Source: Clostridia bacterium (lineage in GTDB: Bacteria; Bacillota; Clostridia; Christensenellales; CAG-138). Taken from it: DNA of 64,000 nucleotides. Within the stretch, counting starts at the first letter, position 1; the number at the start of each line of letters is the position of its first letter. The notes beneath the pieces were generated by a model that did no database searches, was not told the DNA's origin, and saw only the letters and a list, made by a program, of their open reading frames with translations. The translations under genes and the position numbers were made by a program. The DNA is taken from NCBI GenBank assembly GCA_003246365.1, contig QKAN01000184.1, positions 20,901-84,900 of the forward strand. The letters run 5' to 3'. Positions 16,623 to 26,258 of this stretch are shown piece after piece.

Positions 16623-17780
16623 ATGCAATTTAGAACATTCGGTCGTCAGAATAATCCGGCATCGGTTTTAGGTTTTGGTTGTATGCGCCTGCCTGTTTTA
16701 GACGGAAGATCGGAACGCTCCGGCATCGATGAAGCCGAAGCGCTCCGCATCATTCGTCACGCAATTGACAGCGGCGTAAATTATATCGACACGGCATATT
16801 TCTATCACGACGGTCAAAGTGAGGTGCTGGTTGGAAAAGCGCTGAAAGACGGATATCGTGACAAAGTCAGGCTCGTTACAAAATCGCCTGTAAACGGAAT
16901 CGTCAATCGAAAAGAGGATTATCGCCGGATTCTTGACGAGCAACTGAAACGGCTGAACGAGGAAACCGTCGATCTTTATTTGTTTCACGGGTTGAATAAA
17001 AAAAGCTGGGGCATCGTCCAAAGCGAAGATTTAATCGGTTGCGCGCTGAAAGCAAAACAAGAAGGAAAAATTCGCGAAATCGGATTTTCTTTTCATGATG
17101 AATATTCTGTGTTCGAAGAAATCGTCAACGGATATGATGGCTGGTCGATGTGCCAGATTCAATATAACTATATGGATACGGATCGGCAGGCCGGAACACG
17201 CGGGTTAAAGCTTGCGGCATCCAAAGGTTTGGCGGTCGTTGTAATGGAACCGATTCTCGGCGGAAAGCTAGCCAATCCGCCTGAAGCAATTCAAAGACTC
17301 ATACGCGAATCCGGCTATCCGGGCACGCCCGCGGATCTTGCGCTGCAATGGGTTTGGAATCAACCCGAAGTTTCCGTCGTTTTAAGCGGAATGTCCAACA
17401 TGAATCAGGTGCAGCAAAATCTGGATTCGGCTGAGCGCTCCGGCATTGGAACGCTTTCAACCGAAACGCTTGCATTAATCGAAAAAATCAAGGCCTATTA
17501 CAACGCCGCGGATACCATTCCTTGTACTACATGCAAATACTGCATGCCCTGCCCAAGCGGCGTCAATATCCCGCGCAATATAAAGGTTTATAACGAAGCT
17601 ATCACCTATCAAAACACAGCGGAAGCCGGAAAAAAATACGCCAATATGAAAAGCATCACCGGAACTCCCGAATCTGCCGACCTCTGCATCGGGTGCGGTA
17701 CCTGCGAAGAAAAATGCCCGCAAAAGATATCGATTCGCAGCTGGATGGAGCAAATCGATTCATTCCTCGGGCAAAAGTAA
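16623..17780 (+). CDS. Aldo/keto reductase with C-terminal 4Fe-4S domain
   Basis: 385 residues. Residues 1-285 form an AKR barrel with the Asp/Tyr/Lys/His tetrad visible in YIDTAYFYH, VTKSP and LFHGLN. The C-terminus carries two ferredoxin-like Cys groups: CTTCKYCMPCPSGVNIP and CIGCGTCEEKCPQKI. This fusion is common in anaerobes and suggests electron exchange between an NAD(P)H-linked carbonyl site and Fe-S clusters. RBS AAGGAGG. Follows the MDR dehydrogenase and probably shares its transcript. Confidence 0.92.
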   Translation: MQFRTFGRQNNPASVLGFGCMRLPVLDGRSERSGIDEAEALRIIRHAIDSGVNYIDTAYFYHDGQSEVLVGKALKDGYRDKVRLVTKSPVNGIVNRKEDYRRILDEQLKRLNEETVDLYLFHGLNKKSWGIVQSEDLIGCALKAKQEGKIREIGFSFHDEYSVFEEIVNGYDGWSMCQIQYNYMDTDRQAGTRGLKLAASKGLAVVVMEPILGGKLANPPEAIQRLIRESGYPGTPADLALQWVWNQPEVSVVLSGMSNMNQVQQNLDSAERSGIGTLSTETLALIEKIKAYYNAADTIPCTTCKYCMPCPSGVNIPRNIKVYNEAITYQNTAEAGKKYANMKSITGTPESADLCIGCGTCEEKCPQKISIRSWMEQIDSFLGQK

Positions 17781-17848
17781 TCCGTATTTCCGTACACTTT
17801 ATATAACAACTTAAATTGAATAAGGTTCGCGCGTATTGTTACGAGTGA

Positions 17849-18502
17849 TTACATAATGAAATCTTCTTCTGTTTTCGGTACGCAGTTTTCATTTGGTACT
17901 CTCTCGTACTGAATTTTATTTTCTTTTCTCCAGATTAATAGCAATAGTAATCCGCCCAGTGCGTATATCGCAGCGTTGAACAATTCATAACCAACGTCTT
18001 TCACAAAAATGAGCGACAGGATGGACGAAAGCGAAAGTATGCCCATACTGATTGCACCCGCCAGACTGGCCGTAATCAACGGCTTATTTGTCGCCTTAAA
18101 TTCGCCAATCGTCAACTTGCGCCCAGCAGGAAGATAAGATAGCAGCACAAACAGTATCCAACCGGACATCAAAATCGCTATCATTCCGAGCAACGCCATA
18201 AACTTCGTATAGTTGCTCAATGCGTTTCTGGACATGCCCAAAATGAGCGCGGCCACCGCAAGCAGATACGATAGTCCATACACGATCTTCAGCTTTTTCC
18301 ATTCATCGTCAGGCATCTCATGCTTGTAGTATTCCCCGGTATAAACGCGTACAATCCGCGTCCCTTTGCCGTTTTTTCTGGGTACTTTTTTTTCGGTATA
18401 GTTTTCAAAATAGCGGTGATATGCATTCCGGTGTTTTTCACGCCGGGAAAACCTGATCTCTTCAGGATCTCTTTTTTTGCTTCTGCCAAATGAATCACTC
18501 AT
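17849..18502 (-). CDS. Hypothetical membrane protein with four predicted helices
   Basis: 217 residues, not recognised. A charged basic N-terminus of about 80 residues (RSKKRDPEEIRFSRREKHR) precedes four hydrophobic segments near residues 75-95, 100-122, 143-165 and 172-192, then a polar tail. The topology suggests a cytoplasmic N-terminus. It lies just downstream of the opp operon terminator on the same strand, so it is probably a separate transcript. Confidence 0.65.
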   Translation of the reverse strand: MSDSFGRSKKRDPEEIRFSRREKHRNAYHRYFENYTEKKVPRKNGKGTRIVRVYTGEYYKHEMPDDEWKKLKIVYGLSYLLAVAALILGMSRNALSNYTKFMALLGMIAILMSGWILFVLLSYLPAGRKLTIGEFKATNKPLITASLAGAISMGILSLSSILSLIFVKDVGYELFNAAIYALGGLLLLLIWRKENKIQYERVPNENCVPKTEEDFIM

Positions 18503-18617
18503 ATTGCTTGCCTCATTGTTTTCGACTCAGTCTTAACGAATTTCTTCCTATTATTATAGAATGATATAAATTGCGGCGCAAGAAACGTCGCTTTCGGTCT
18601 ATTGCAGTATAGCAGAT

Positions 18618-18652
18618 AAAACACGGCGGAGAAGAAATCTCCGCCGCGTTTT
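18618..18652 (-). terminator. Terminator of the opp operon
   Basis: 15-bp stem with one mismatch, core CGGCGGAGA / TCTCCGCCG and a 5-nt loop, flanked by AAAA and TTTT so it can work on either strand. It lies about 55 nt after the oppF stop. Confidence 0.75.
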
Positions 18653-18707
18653 TGTTCCTCCCGGGAACACTTCGTATCAAATCGACCGATCCAATCCTCT
18701 AACGTTT

Positions 18708-19661
18708 TTATCCGTTGATCTCTCTTGCTCTGCAGCAGGATACGAAGTGATTCGGCGCGAGCTCCTCGAGCACTTGCGGTTGTTTGCAGGCGTCGGTCGC
18801 ATAAATGCATCTCGGCGCAAACCGGCAGCCTGGTCCGGGATCGATAGACGATGTAATCTCGCCTTTCAGCATGATGCGGCTCAGCGGTTCGTGAATGTTT
18901 GTTGACGGAATCGCGGAGAGCAGCGCCTTTGTATAGGGGTGAAGCGGTGCTTTAAACAGCTCTTTCGTGGGACTTGTTTCTACCAGCTGGCCAAGGTACA
19001 TAACGCAGATGTTATGCGAAATATGTCGCACAACCGACAGGTCATGCGTTACGAACATGAACGTCAGCTGCTTTTCATCCTGCAAATCCATCAGCAAATT
19101 CAGAATCTGCGCTTGAATGGAAACATCCAGTGCCGATACCGGTTCATCGCAAACGACAAATTCGGGGTTGAGCGCAATTGAACGGGCAATCGCGACGCGT
19201 TGACGTCTGCCGCCGTCCATTTCATGCGGATAGGCAAGCTGAAGGCGTTCTTCAATGCCGACCAAGCGCATCAGTTCGGAAACCTTTTCCTCTATCTCCT
19301 TGTTGCTGTATTTACCGGAAATTTTCAAAGGTTCCCGTATCGTGCTCTTAACCGTTTTACGCGGATCGATGGACGAGTATGGATCCTGAAAAATATACTG
19401 CATCGCTTCACGTGTCCGCTTCAGCTCTTTTCCTTTTACATCCGTTACGTCTATTCCGTTTAAAAATATCTTTCCGCCCGTTGGTTCCAGAAGATGGATA
19501 ATCGTTCTGCCCAGCGTCGATTTGCCGCAGCCGGACTCGCCGACAACGCCCATCGTCTGGCCTTTTTCAATTTTGAAGGTCACGTCGTCAACCGCATGGT
19601 TCAAGCCGGACGCAACTTTGAAATATTTCTTCAGGTGTTGTATTTCAATTGAAGTAGGCAT
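18708..19661 (-). CDS. Opp/Dpp-type ABC transporter ATP-binding protein (OppF-like)
   Basis: 317-residue ATPase. Walker A GESGCGKST; DGGRRQRVAIARS at the signature, where LSGGQ reads MDGGR; Walker B FVVCDEPVSALD; His switch VTHD. The C-terminal oligopeptide-family Cys segment (CRFAPRCIYATDACKQP ... SCCR) may bind an Fe-S cluster. One base separates it from oppD. It powers import by the oppBC permease. The opp order A-B-C-D-F is complete. Confidence 0.93.
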   Translation of the reverse strand: MPTSIEIQHLKKYFKVASGLNHAVDDVTFKIEKGQTMGVVGESGCGKSTLGRTIIHLLEPTGGKIFLNGIDVTDVKGKELKRTREAMQYIFQDPYSSIDPRKTVKSTIREPLKISGKYSNKEIEEKVSELMRLVGIEERLQLAYPHEMDGGRRQRVAIARSIALNPEFVVCDEPVSALDVSIQAQILNLLMDLQDEKQLTFMFVTHDLSVVRHISHNICVMYLGQLVETSPTKELFKAPLHPYTKALLSAIPSTNIHEPLSRIMLKGEITSSIDPGPGCRFAPRCIYATDACKQPQVLEELAPNHFVSCCRAREING

Positions 19662-20648
19662 TTATTTACCCTCCTTCGCGTCAATATTGCAGCAGTAGCA
19701 TTTATGGCCGGGCGCTACTTCCACCGCCTCGATTTCGCCATGACGGCAGGCCTCGATTGCAAATCTGCAACGCGGATGGAACTTGCAGCCGGCGGGCAAA
19801 TCCCGCGGATCCGGCGGCAGGCCCTTAATCGGTTTGAGTCGGGTTTTATCCTCGTTCATGCTCGGTAAAGAATTGAACAACCCGATGGTATACGGATGTT
19901 TCGGATTATCAAAAATTTCCTCGCGCGTGCCGGATTCAACAATCTGTCCCGCGTAAATGATTGCGACTTTGTTGCAAGTTTGCGCAACGATGCCGAGATC
20001 ATGCGTGATTAAGATCATCGCGGTGCGGAACTTCGTCTTCAGCGCGCTGATCATTTCGAGCACCTGCGCTTGAATCGTAACATCCAAAGCTGTCGTCGGC
20101 TCGTCTGCCAGTAAGAGCTGCGGATTGCAAGCAAGCGCCATCGCGATGACCACGCGCTGTTTCATGCCGCCGGAAAACTCATGCGGATATTCTTCCGCGC
20201 GCTTTCCTTCGATTCCGACCATCTCCAGCATTTTGATCGCCGCTTTATCGGCTTCCGATTTGGAGCATTTTTCGTGGATCTGTATGACTTCGGAAATCTG
20301 GCTGCCGATGTTCATCGTCGGGTTCAACGCAGTCATCGGATCCTGGAAAATCATCGCTTCTTTTTTACCGCGAATCTTCAGCATCTCTTTTTCGTGGAGT
20401 TTTAAGAGATCTTTTCCGTCAAGGATAATTTCTCCGCTCTTCACCTTCGCGGGCGGGTCCGGCAGAATACGCATGATCGCTTTCGCAATCGTCGTTTTTC
20501 CCGCGCCGGTTTCGCCGACCAATCCAAGCGTTTCTCCTCTGTCGAGATCGATGCTGACTCCGTTTACCGCATGAATCACATCGCCGCCGGAAGTATATTC
20601 GACAACCAAATCTTTAATTTGCAGATAGGCTTCATTTGTAGTACTCAT
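19662..20648 (-). CDS. Opp/Dpp-type ABC transporter ATP-binding protein (OppD-like)
   Basis: 328-residue ATPase: Walker A GETGAGKTT, signature FSGGMKQRV, Walker B LLLADEPTTALD, His switch ITHD, and a C-terminal Cys cluster (CKFHPRCRFAIEAC, CYCCN). Forms the heterodimeric motor with OppF. Immediately adjacent to oppF and 13 nt after oppC. Confidence 0.93.
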   Translation of the reverse strand: MSTTNEAYLQIKDLVVEYTSGGDVIHAVNGVSIDLDRGETLGLVGETGAGKTTIAKAIMRILPDPPAKVKSGEIILDGKDLLKLHEKEMLKIRGKKEAMIFQDPMTALNPTMNIGSQISEVIQIHEKCSKSEADKAAIKMLEMVGIEGKRAEEYPHEFSGGMKQRVVIAMALACNPQLLLADEPTTALDVTIQAQVLEMISALKTKFRTAMILITHDLGIVAQTCNKVAIIYAGQIVESGTREEIFDNPKHPYTIGLFNSLPSMNEDKTRLKPIKGLPPDPRDLPAGCKFHPRCRFAIEACRHGEIEAVEVAPGHKCYCCNIDAKEGK

Positions 20649-20661
20649 TCAGGTTACCTCG

Positions 20662-21582
20662 TTAGTCCTTAAGCTTTGGATCCAGTGAATCACGCAGCCC
20701 GTCGCCAATCATGTTGATGCTCAACGCCGCAATCGCAATTGCAGCACCCGGCGCAATCAGCAGGAACGGATACTTTTGTATGAAGTTCTTGCCCGCGGAA
20801 AGCATCGCGCCCCATTCGGGAGCAGGCGGTTGAACGCCCAGACCCAGATAAGAAAGACCGGCGCACTGCATGATGACCGACGCGACTTTCATGGTTGTGG
20901 TGACGATAATCGGAGCCAGGATATTAGGCGTAACGTGCTTTGCCATAATACCGATCGGACTGCAGTTGATCGACCGCTCCGCTTCAATATATTCCATCGT
21001 CCGCTCTTTTAGGCACATGGCGCGTGCAATACGCACATAGGCGGGTATGTTTCCAATTATCATTGCTATGATCGTATTCACATAGCCTGCGCCAAGGCCG
21101 GTTGAAATCAAAATTGCAAGCAGCATGGACGGAATTGCCGACCAGATATCGATGATACGCATTGCGAAAATATCGACCGCACCACCGATATAACCGATTA
21201 ACACGCCAATTGCAAGGCCAATGATCGCCGCGCCGACTGCACCCGCAAGGCCGAGGCCCAACGACTGCCGCGCGCCATACATCAACCGCGTCAGAATATC
21301 TCTGCCGAGCTCGTCCGTTCCGAACAAATGGCTTGCGGAAGGAGCAGCATACATGTTTGCGATGTCCATCTCGTTGAAACCATAAGGCGTCAGCAGCGGA
21401 GCAAACGCGGCGCAAAACACCAGCAAGCCAAACAAGATTAAGCCGATCAGCGATTTATTGTTTTTAAAAAGACGTCTCATGACTTCCCGGAACATCGAAG
21501 TCTTTTTCAACGTTTTTGGTTTAATAACCGTGTCGCTCTTTCTTAACCGTTCCGTTAACTTTCTCTCTGCCATCTTGATCAC
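20662..21582 (-). CDS. Opp/Dpp-type ABC transporter permease (OppC-like)
   Basis: 306-residue permease. One transmembrane helix near residue 50, then the family periplasmic loop HLFGTDELGRDILTRLMYGAR and five more helices. The EAA-type loop ending ILAPIIV lies near residue 225. GTG start overlaps the oppB stop by 4 nt; an ATG three codons later is possible. Confidence 0.92.
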   Translation of the reverse strand: MIKMAERKLTERLRKSDTVIKPKTLKKTSMFREVMRRLFKNNKSLIGLILFGLLVFCAAFAPLLTPYGFNEMDIANMYAAPSASHLFGTDELGRDILTRLMYGARQSLGLGLAGAVGAAIIGLAIGVLIGYIGGAVDIFAMRIIDIWSAIPSMLLAILISTGLGAGYVNTIIAMIIGNIPAYVRIARAMCLKERTMEYIEAERSINCSPIGIMAKHVTPNILAPIIVTTTMKVASVIMQCAGLSYLGLGVQPPAPEWGAMLSAGKNFIQKYPFLLIAPGAAIAIAALSINMIGDGLRDSLDPKLKD

Positions 21583-22517
21583 TTCCCTTTGCCAACAAAC
21601 TGCGCTTTAATTCTAGGATCGATCGCAGCATAAACGATATCTACGATCAGTTGCACGAGTGCAGCGAAAAACGCGAGAATGAGTATGCAAGACCGAACGA
21701 CCGGATAGTCTCTAGCGGCAATCGCGGTCATCATGTATAAGCCGACGCCCGGGAACGTAAACACGGTTTCGATGACGACCGAGCCGGCAATACCGGAAGA
21801 AAACTGACTGCCCAGTTCGTTAATAATCGGAATCATCGCGTTCGGCAGCATGTGTTTCCAGATGACAACTCTTTCTTTCACGCCTTTTGCACGCGCTGTC
21901 GAGATGAAATCGGCACGAACCGTTTCCAATACCGTTGCGCGCGTCAAACGCGAGTTTGCGTTGATGCTGGGCATCGAAATCGCGATGACAGGCATAATCC
22001 AACACAGCCAACTCGAAATACCAAACGCCGGCAGCCATTTCAGATTGAGCGAGAACAATATAATCATCATGAGCGCCAGCCAGAACGACGGGATCGAGAT
22101 GCCCATCATTGCCATTACCATCAAAGAATTGTCGGCGAAACTGTTGCGCTTGAGCGCGCATAATATACCAATAGGTATTCCGACTCCTGCCGCAAGAATC
22201 ATACCCAGAACATTCAATGTAATAGTACGGGGCAGGCGGGCAAACAGTTCGGTGACGACTGGAACTTTGTAGATCCAGGAAACACCGAAATCCAATGTAA
22301 ACGTATCGAGGAGATAATTCCCCAATTGTACGAGATACGTTTGATCCAGCCCGTAAATATGTCTAAATTCAGCTTTATCTGCTGCGCTGGCGGTATCCGG
22401 CAGAAGAACGTCCGCTGCGTCGGTCGGCATCAGATACATGATCGTAAAAATCAAGACAGCCGTTCCCGCGAGGACGAAGATTAACCAAAGGAGTCTTTTC
22501 CCAACATATTTGTACAT
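21579..22517 (-). CDS. Opp/Dpp-type ABC transporter permease (OppB-like)
   Basis: 312-residue permease with the family start MYKYVGKRLLWLI, an N-terminal helix, a large extracytoplasmic loop and five further helices; conserved MLPNAMIPII coupling loop. ATG 22517 is chosen because the frame upstream of it carries the intercistronic hairpin. The 80-nt gap from oppA with a terminator-like hairpin predicts lower expression than oppA. Confidence 0.92.
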   Translation of the reverse strand: MYKYVGKRLLWLIFVLAGTAVLIFTIMYLMPTDAADVLLPDTASAADKAEFRHIYGLDQTYLVQLGNYLLDTFTLDFGVSWIYKVPVVTELFARLPRTITLNVLGMILAAGVGIPIGILCALKRNSFADNSLMVMAMMGISIPSFWLALMMIILFSLNLKWLPAFGISSWLCWIMPVIAISMPSINANSRLTRATVLETVRADFISTARAKGVKERVVIWKHMLPNAMIPIINELGSQFSSGIAGSVVIETVFTFPGVGLYMMTAIAARDYPVVRSCILILAFFAALVQLIVDIVYAAIDPRIKAQFVGKGK

Positions 22518-22556
22518 AAGTAATCCCTCAAGGTTCTTTAGAATAGTCCGTCTTAA

Positions 22557-22587
22557 AAAACAGGGCGGGGAGCGCCCGCCCTGTTTT
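22557..22587 (-). terminator. Intercistronic attenuating terminator between oppA and oppB
   Basis: Perfect 13-bp stem AAAACAGGGCGGG / CCCGCCCTGTTTT with a 5-nt loop. On the minus strand it is followed by a T-run. It lies 11 nt after the oppA stop and inside the operon. Partial termination or 3' protection here is the usual way to make binding protein exceed permease. Confidence 0.75.
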
Positions 22588-22597
22588 ACCAATTGCC

Positions 22598-24295
22598 TTA
22601 GTTAGGATTCACGTAGGTAAACGATCCGGGTTGATACTGGCTCTGCGGGCCTGCAAAGGTCAGGCTCTGGATCAGGTCTGTGCTGTAAACAGAGCAGAGG
22701 TACAGCTCACCGATGGTGTAGCAATATGCATTATCGATGACGTATTCGGCAAATGCCGCTTCGTTTTCCGGACTAAAGGTCGCAACGTGGCGCGCCGTGC
22801 TCAGCAGTTCGATCATCTGATCGTCCTGAATACCGGTCCAGTTCTGGCCTTCTACCGTGTTGCCGCTGCCGGAGTAATCAAAGTAGTTGTACCAAATGTT
22901 AACCATGTAGTCGTTGGAGTGCATCGCCATCAGGTCAATATCCCACGCAGAGAGATCGGAGCGGTTGCTCTTTTCAGTGCTGCTGTCAAGCGCCATGATT
23001 TCCGTGTTGATGCCGACGTTGTTCAGGCACTGTGCGATGTACTGCGCCATGGTCTTACGAGTGCCGCTGTTATCTGTGCTGTTGCACATAATGCGGATCG
23101 TTTCGCCGTTATAACCCGATGCTGCGATCATTTCTTTTGCCGCTTCGGTGTCAAAGTTGTGCTCAAAGTCGTCGCGTCCGGCCCAGATTGTCGGGTCATA
23201 GTCCGCATAACGGCTTCCACCGAGACCATACAGGGGGTTGCCCATGCCTGCGCCAAGCGCTGCCATGATCATATCGTGATCGATCGCATAGCCGATTGCA
23301 AGACGAAGGTTCTTGTCGCTCAAGGGGCTCAGAGAAGAGCAGTTGAAGAACATAACTTCGATATCGTTGGATGCGATGACATCAACGCCGAAGCCGTCCG
23401 AATACAGACCGCCCTGCATGAAGTCCGAGGCCACAGAGTAGGTAATCTGCGGTGCGAAATCCATTTCGTCGTTTACAAGAGAGATCTGCTTCTGCTGATC
23501 TTCGGAAACGAAGTAGTAAACAATCTTGCTGACGTTACCCATATCGATCGGGTGAATAACGGTGGAATCCGTCTGCCAGAAATTATCGTCTTTTTCCAGC
23601 GTAATGCTGACGCCAGGCGTATAATCGGTGATTTTATAGCGTCCAGTGCCGCATGCATCAGAAGCCAGGTTGGACGGGCTTGCATCAAATGCTGCTTTCG
23701 TCGCGCAGTCGGTGTTTCCTAGATAGTAGAATAATTCGCCGACGTTTTCAATAGGACCGCTCAAAGTGAACTGAACGGTTTGATCGTCAACCGCAACGAT
23801 TCCGGTGTCGATGTCAAGCTTCGGAACGTTGCTGGCATAGCCTTCCGCTTTCCACTGCTGATAGCTGAACACGACGTCGCTCGCGGTAAAGGCGTTGCCC
23901 GACTGATCGTGGATGCCGTCATAGAGGTGCACTGTGTAAACAAGACCGGTGCTGTCAACTTCGTAGTCTTTTGCAAGTACGCCGAAGAGCTGACCGTCAT
24001 TGCCCATGCCAAAGAGGCGCTGGTAAACCATAAAGAAGATGGACTTCTGCGATTTCGCACCGTAGAACGGGTCAAGGTTCGTCGGGTCTGTTCCGGCAAT
24101 GCGGATGGTGTCGGCTACGTAAGCAGCCTGATCTGTCGGTTCCGCTGTGGCCTCGCTGATAACACCGGTGTTAACAGCTGTGTTCGCGTCCTCGCTGTCG
24201 CTCGTTTGTGCCGCTGTGTTCGCGGCGCATCCGGTCATGATGCTCAATGCGAAAATAAGCACCAAGATGATTGGAACAATACGCTTTGCTTTCAT
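22598..24295 (-). CDS. Opp/Dpp-type ABC transporter substrate-binding lipoprotein
   Basis: 565-residue family 5 solute-binding protein. Signal peptide with lipobox IMTGC (Cys23). The mature chain opens with a Thr/Ala-rich linker, then RIAGTDPTNLDPFYG typical of the cluster. Later GYAIDHDMI and GGSRY segments match the family. RBS AGGAGGAG 5 nt before the ATG. Family members bind peptides, but also oligosaccharides and glycosides. The shared promoter element with the class II aldolase argues for a sugar-bearing ligand. Confidence 0.93.
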   Translation of the reverse strand: MKAKRIVPIILVLIFALSIMTGCAANTAAQTSDSEDANTAVNTGVISEATAEPTDQAAYVADTIRIAGTDPTNLDPFYGAKSQKSIFFMVYQRLFGMGNDGQLFGVLAKDYEVDSTGLVYTVHLYDGIHDQSGNAFTASDVVFSYQQWKAEGYASNVPKLDIDTGIVAVDDQTVQFTLSGPIENVGELFYYLGNTDCATKAAFDASPSNLASDACGTGRYKITDYTPGVSITLEKDDNFWQTDSTVIHPIDMGNVSKIVYYFVSEDQQKQISLVNDEMDFAPQITYSVASDFMQGGLYSDGFGVDVIASNDIEVMFFNCSSLSPLSDKNLRLAIGYAIDHDMIMAALGAGMGNPLYGLGGSRYADYDPTIWAGRDDFEHNFDTEAAKEMIAASGYNGETIRIMCNSTDNSGTRKTMAQYIAQCLNNVGINTEIMALDSSTEKSNRSDLSAWDIDLMAMHSNDYMVNIWYNYFDYSGSGNTVEGQNWTGIQDDQMIELLSTARHVATFSPENEAAFAEYVIDNAYCYTIGELYLCSVYSTDLIQSLTFAGPQSQYQPGSFTYVNPN

Positions 24296-24455
24296 GAATT
24301 CTCCTCCTTATTTGTTATCTCGCTTATTCAAGCGCAGAATTAATAATACACGGGGAGCAAATTGAGTTTTTTACCAAGTTTTTTGCCAAGTAGATATCAA
24401 GATCCAGAAAAGTGTTTTTGATTACTGTGCGTTATTAAGTGTTGTTTATATGTTA

Positions 24456-24484
24456 TATATACTTCATCGAATATAACTGAGCAA
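24456..24484 (-). promoter_or_regulatory. Promoter of the opp operon
   Basis: TTGCTC (24479-24484), 17 nt, TATATA (24456-24461) on the minus strand, giving a leader of about 150 nt before oppA. Same architecture as the promoter at 967-995. Confidence 0.65.
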
Positions 24485-24523
24485 TCCGTTTTCATGAACC
24501 GTTTATTCAACATTGGAAATAAT
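24479..24523 (-). promoter_or_regulatory. Conserved 45-bp upstream element, copy B
   Basis: Matches 990-1034 at 41 of 45 positions; the four differences are single substitutions with no gaps. It covers the -35 and the 39 bases upstream. The flanks of the two copies diverge, so this is selection on a site and not a recent duplication of a larger block. The rest of the 24296-24640 spacer shows no gene. Confidence 0.7.
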
Positions 24524-24640
24524 ATGAATTGATTATCTTCGCATTTTAGAAGCAAAAAACTCGCAAACTTACGCAAAAAACGCAATGTTCCAACTTAAAA
24601 ACACGGATGACTTTGGACGCATAATTTTTTGTTGAATTCA

Positions 24641-25084
24641 TCAAGACTGATAACTTTGTATCAAAGACTCAATTGCTTGATAAAGAGAATCGGTCGATTC
24701 CGCGTCCGCATAATTCACTACAATATCGCCGCTTGCCGTAGAAATGACGATATAATTGGTTACATCCAGATCAACAATCAACCGGTATTCGCCGAATGTA
24801 TCGTTCATGCGCGTTCCATACATAATATTGTTGCTCGTTCCGCCGTCGACAAGTGTTCCAAAATCCATTTGATCTGTTGTAGATATATCGTTTATTTCTT
24901 CATATGGAATTTCTACTGAGTAGAGATTGGTATAAGAAAGCGTAAACGATGTATCGGTTGAATTGATTTCAAAGTGGATGCTGTTTGGCTTTAAAAAAAC
25001 GACCGCAACGGCAATAACCGCAACAAACAAAATGCCATTGATCAGTTTTCGCAACCATCCTGTTTCCTCCAAATATCGAAACAT
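24641..25084 (-). CDS. Hypothetical membrane-anchored protein, possible PH-like domain
   Basis: 147 residues from ATG 25084 (GGGAT upstream); the longer frame lacks a ribosome site. One helix near residues 12-32 (LINGILFVAVIAVAVVFL) is followed by about 110 residues rich in beta-strand pattern (SFTLSYTNLYSVEIPYEEI, YIVISTASGDIVVNY) and a short C-terminal helix. The layout resembles bacterial PH-domain (DUF-type) membrane proteins. No function assigned. Confidence 0.65.
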   Translation of the reverse strand: MFRYLEETGWLRKLINGILFVAVIAVAVVFLKPNSIHFEINSTDTSFTLSYTNLYSVEIPYEEINDISTTDQMDFGTLVDGGTSNNIMYGTRMNDTFGEYRLIVDLDVTNYIVISTASGDIVVNYADAESTDSLYQAIESLIQSYQS

Positions 25085-25398
25085 AATTCTATCCCTGCCT
25101 TTCACCCTATTCGAAACAGTGTATATGATTTCTAACAATCCTACAATATAAACATCGCATAGTTTATTTGTTGTAAAAGACAAATTAGCGATCTAAAACT
25201 TGAACATTTTTCGTTTTGATGTTGCAAAAACTGCATTTTAAAGAAAAGTTCTTTGATTTGTATTTCAATTTCCGAATAGATCAGATACTATAAAAAAGCT
25301 TGAATCTGCCTGGATGTCTTCTTCCATTATAGAAACATTCGCGCGGAAAACAGTTCGCAATCGGCATCGCCGACAATATATACCAAAAAGGAGCCTCC
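25085..25398. other. Divergent spacer with a weak plus-strand promoter
   Basis: 314-base AT-rich spacer without genes. A candidate promoter for the HAD gene is TTTCAA (25263-25268), 17 nt, TACTAT (25286-25291). No operator or hairpin stands out. Confidence 0.4.
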
Positions 25399-26070
25399 AT
25401 GATTCGCAACTATCACAATAAGACATCGCAGCAGTTTGAAACCGTTTTTTTCGATCTTGACGGTACAATAACCGACTCAGCAGACGGCATTCTAAACGCA
25501 CTGCGTTATATGTTTGATAAACTTGATTTCCATAATTATGAAAACGCAAATCTAAAGCGTTTTATCGGTCCGCCAATTCAAAGCATATTGATGGATGAAT
25601 ATGGATTTACCGAGGATGCAGCAAATAAGGCGTTGCCGTTTTTCAGAGAATATTACAACGAGTACGGTATTTTTGAAAACCGCTTGTATGAGGGCATCAC
25701 GAAATCCATTCAGAAAATTGCAGATTCCGGAAAAGCCGTCTATATCGCCACCTCAAAATCAGAAGAACAGGCGCATCGGGTAATTGAGCACTTTCAATTG
25801 CAAAACTTGTTTCGGGGTGTGTTCGGCGCAAATCAGCAAGCCGGTATTCGCTTGAAACGCGAGGTGTTAGCGTACGCGCTTCAAAATCTGGGGCATGTGC
25901 AAAACGCCGTTATGGTCGGCGACCGGGTATATGATGTAGAAGGCGGGCGTTCCATTCAGGCGGCAACCGTTGGCGTGCTCTATGGTTACGGCGGTTTAAC
26001 GGAACTCGAAACTGCCGGATGTGATTATGTTGTTGACACGCCGGAGGATCTTTCTCAGCTGCTGGGATGA
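25399..26070 (+). CDS. HAD family hydrolase, phosphoglycolate phosphatase-like
   Basis: 223-residue haloacid dehalogenase-type phosphatase. Motif I FFDLDGTITDS with nucleophile and acid Asp; motif II IATSKS; motif III Lys near LKREVL; motif IV VGDRVYDVEG. The helical cap between motifs I and II is typical of Gph/PgmB-like proteins. RBS GGAG. Monocistronic. Acts on a small phosphate ester, possibly a sugar phosphate. Confidence 0.9.
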   Translation: MIRNYHNKTSQQFETVFFDLDGTITDSADGILNALRYMFDKLDFHNYENANLKRFIGPPIQSILMDEYGFTEDAANKALPFFREYYNEYGIFENRLYEGITKSIQKIADSGKAVYIATSKSEEQAHRVIEHFQLQNLFRGVFGANQQAGIRLKREVLAYALQNLGHVQNAVMVGDRVYDVEGGRSIQAATVGVLYGYGGLTELETAGCDYVVDTPEDLSQLLG

Positions 26071-26258
26071 TTTGTTGACGAAATAGTTATTTACCTCGTT
26101 ATTGCGATTATTTCGTTATGTGAAAGCTTCAACATCTGTTGTTCTTCGTATATTCAAATATATAAGAATCAATCATATGGTGCGCACTTTAAATATCACA
26201 AAATGTTATATCGTTTTTAATTATTAGAATTCGTACTATATGTTATGCGCTTTTAAAA

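Noticed and set aside
22631..23722. 363-codon plus-strand ORF opposite oppA
   Set aside because: Antisense shadow of a clear lipoprotein gene.
24397..24585. 62-codon minus-strand ORF in the opp upstream region
   Set aside because: It overlaps the conserved 45-bp element and promoter and lacks a ribosome site; copy A of the element is not in a matching frame.
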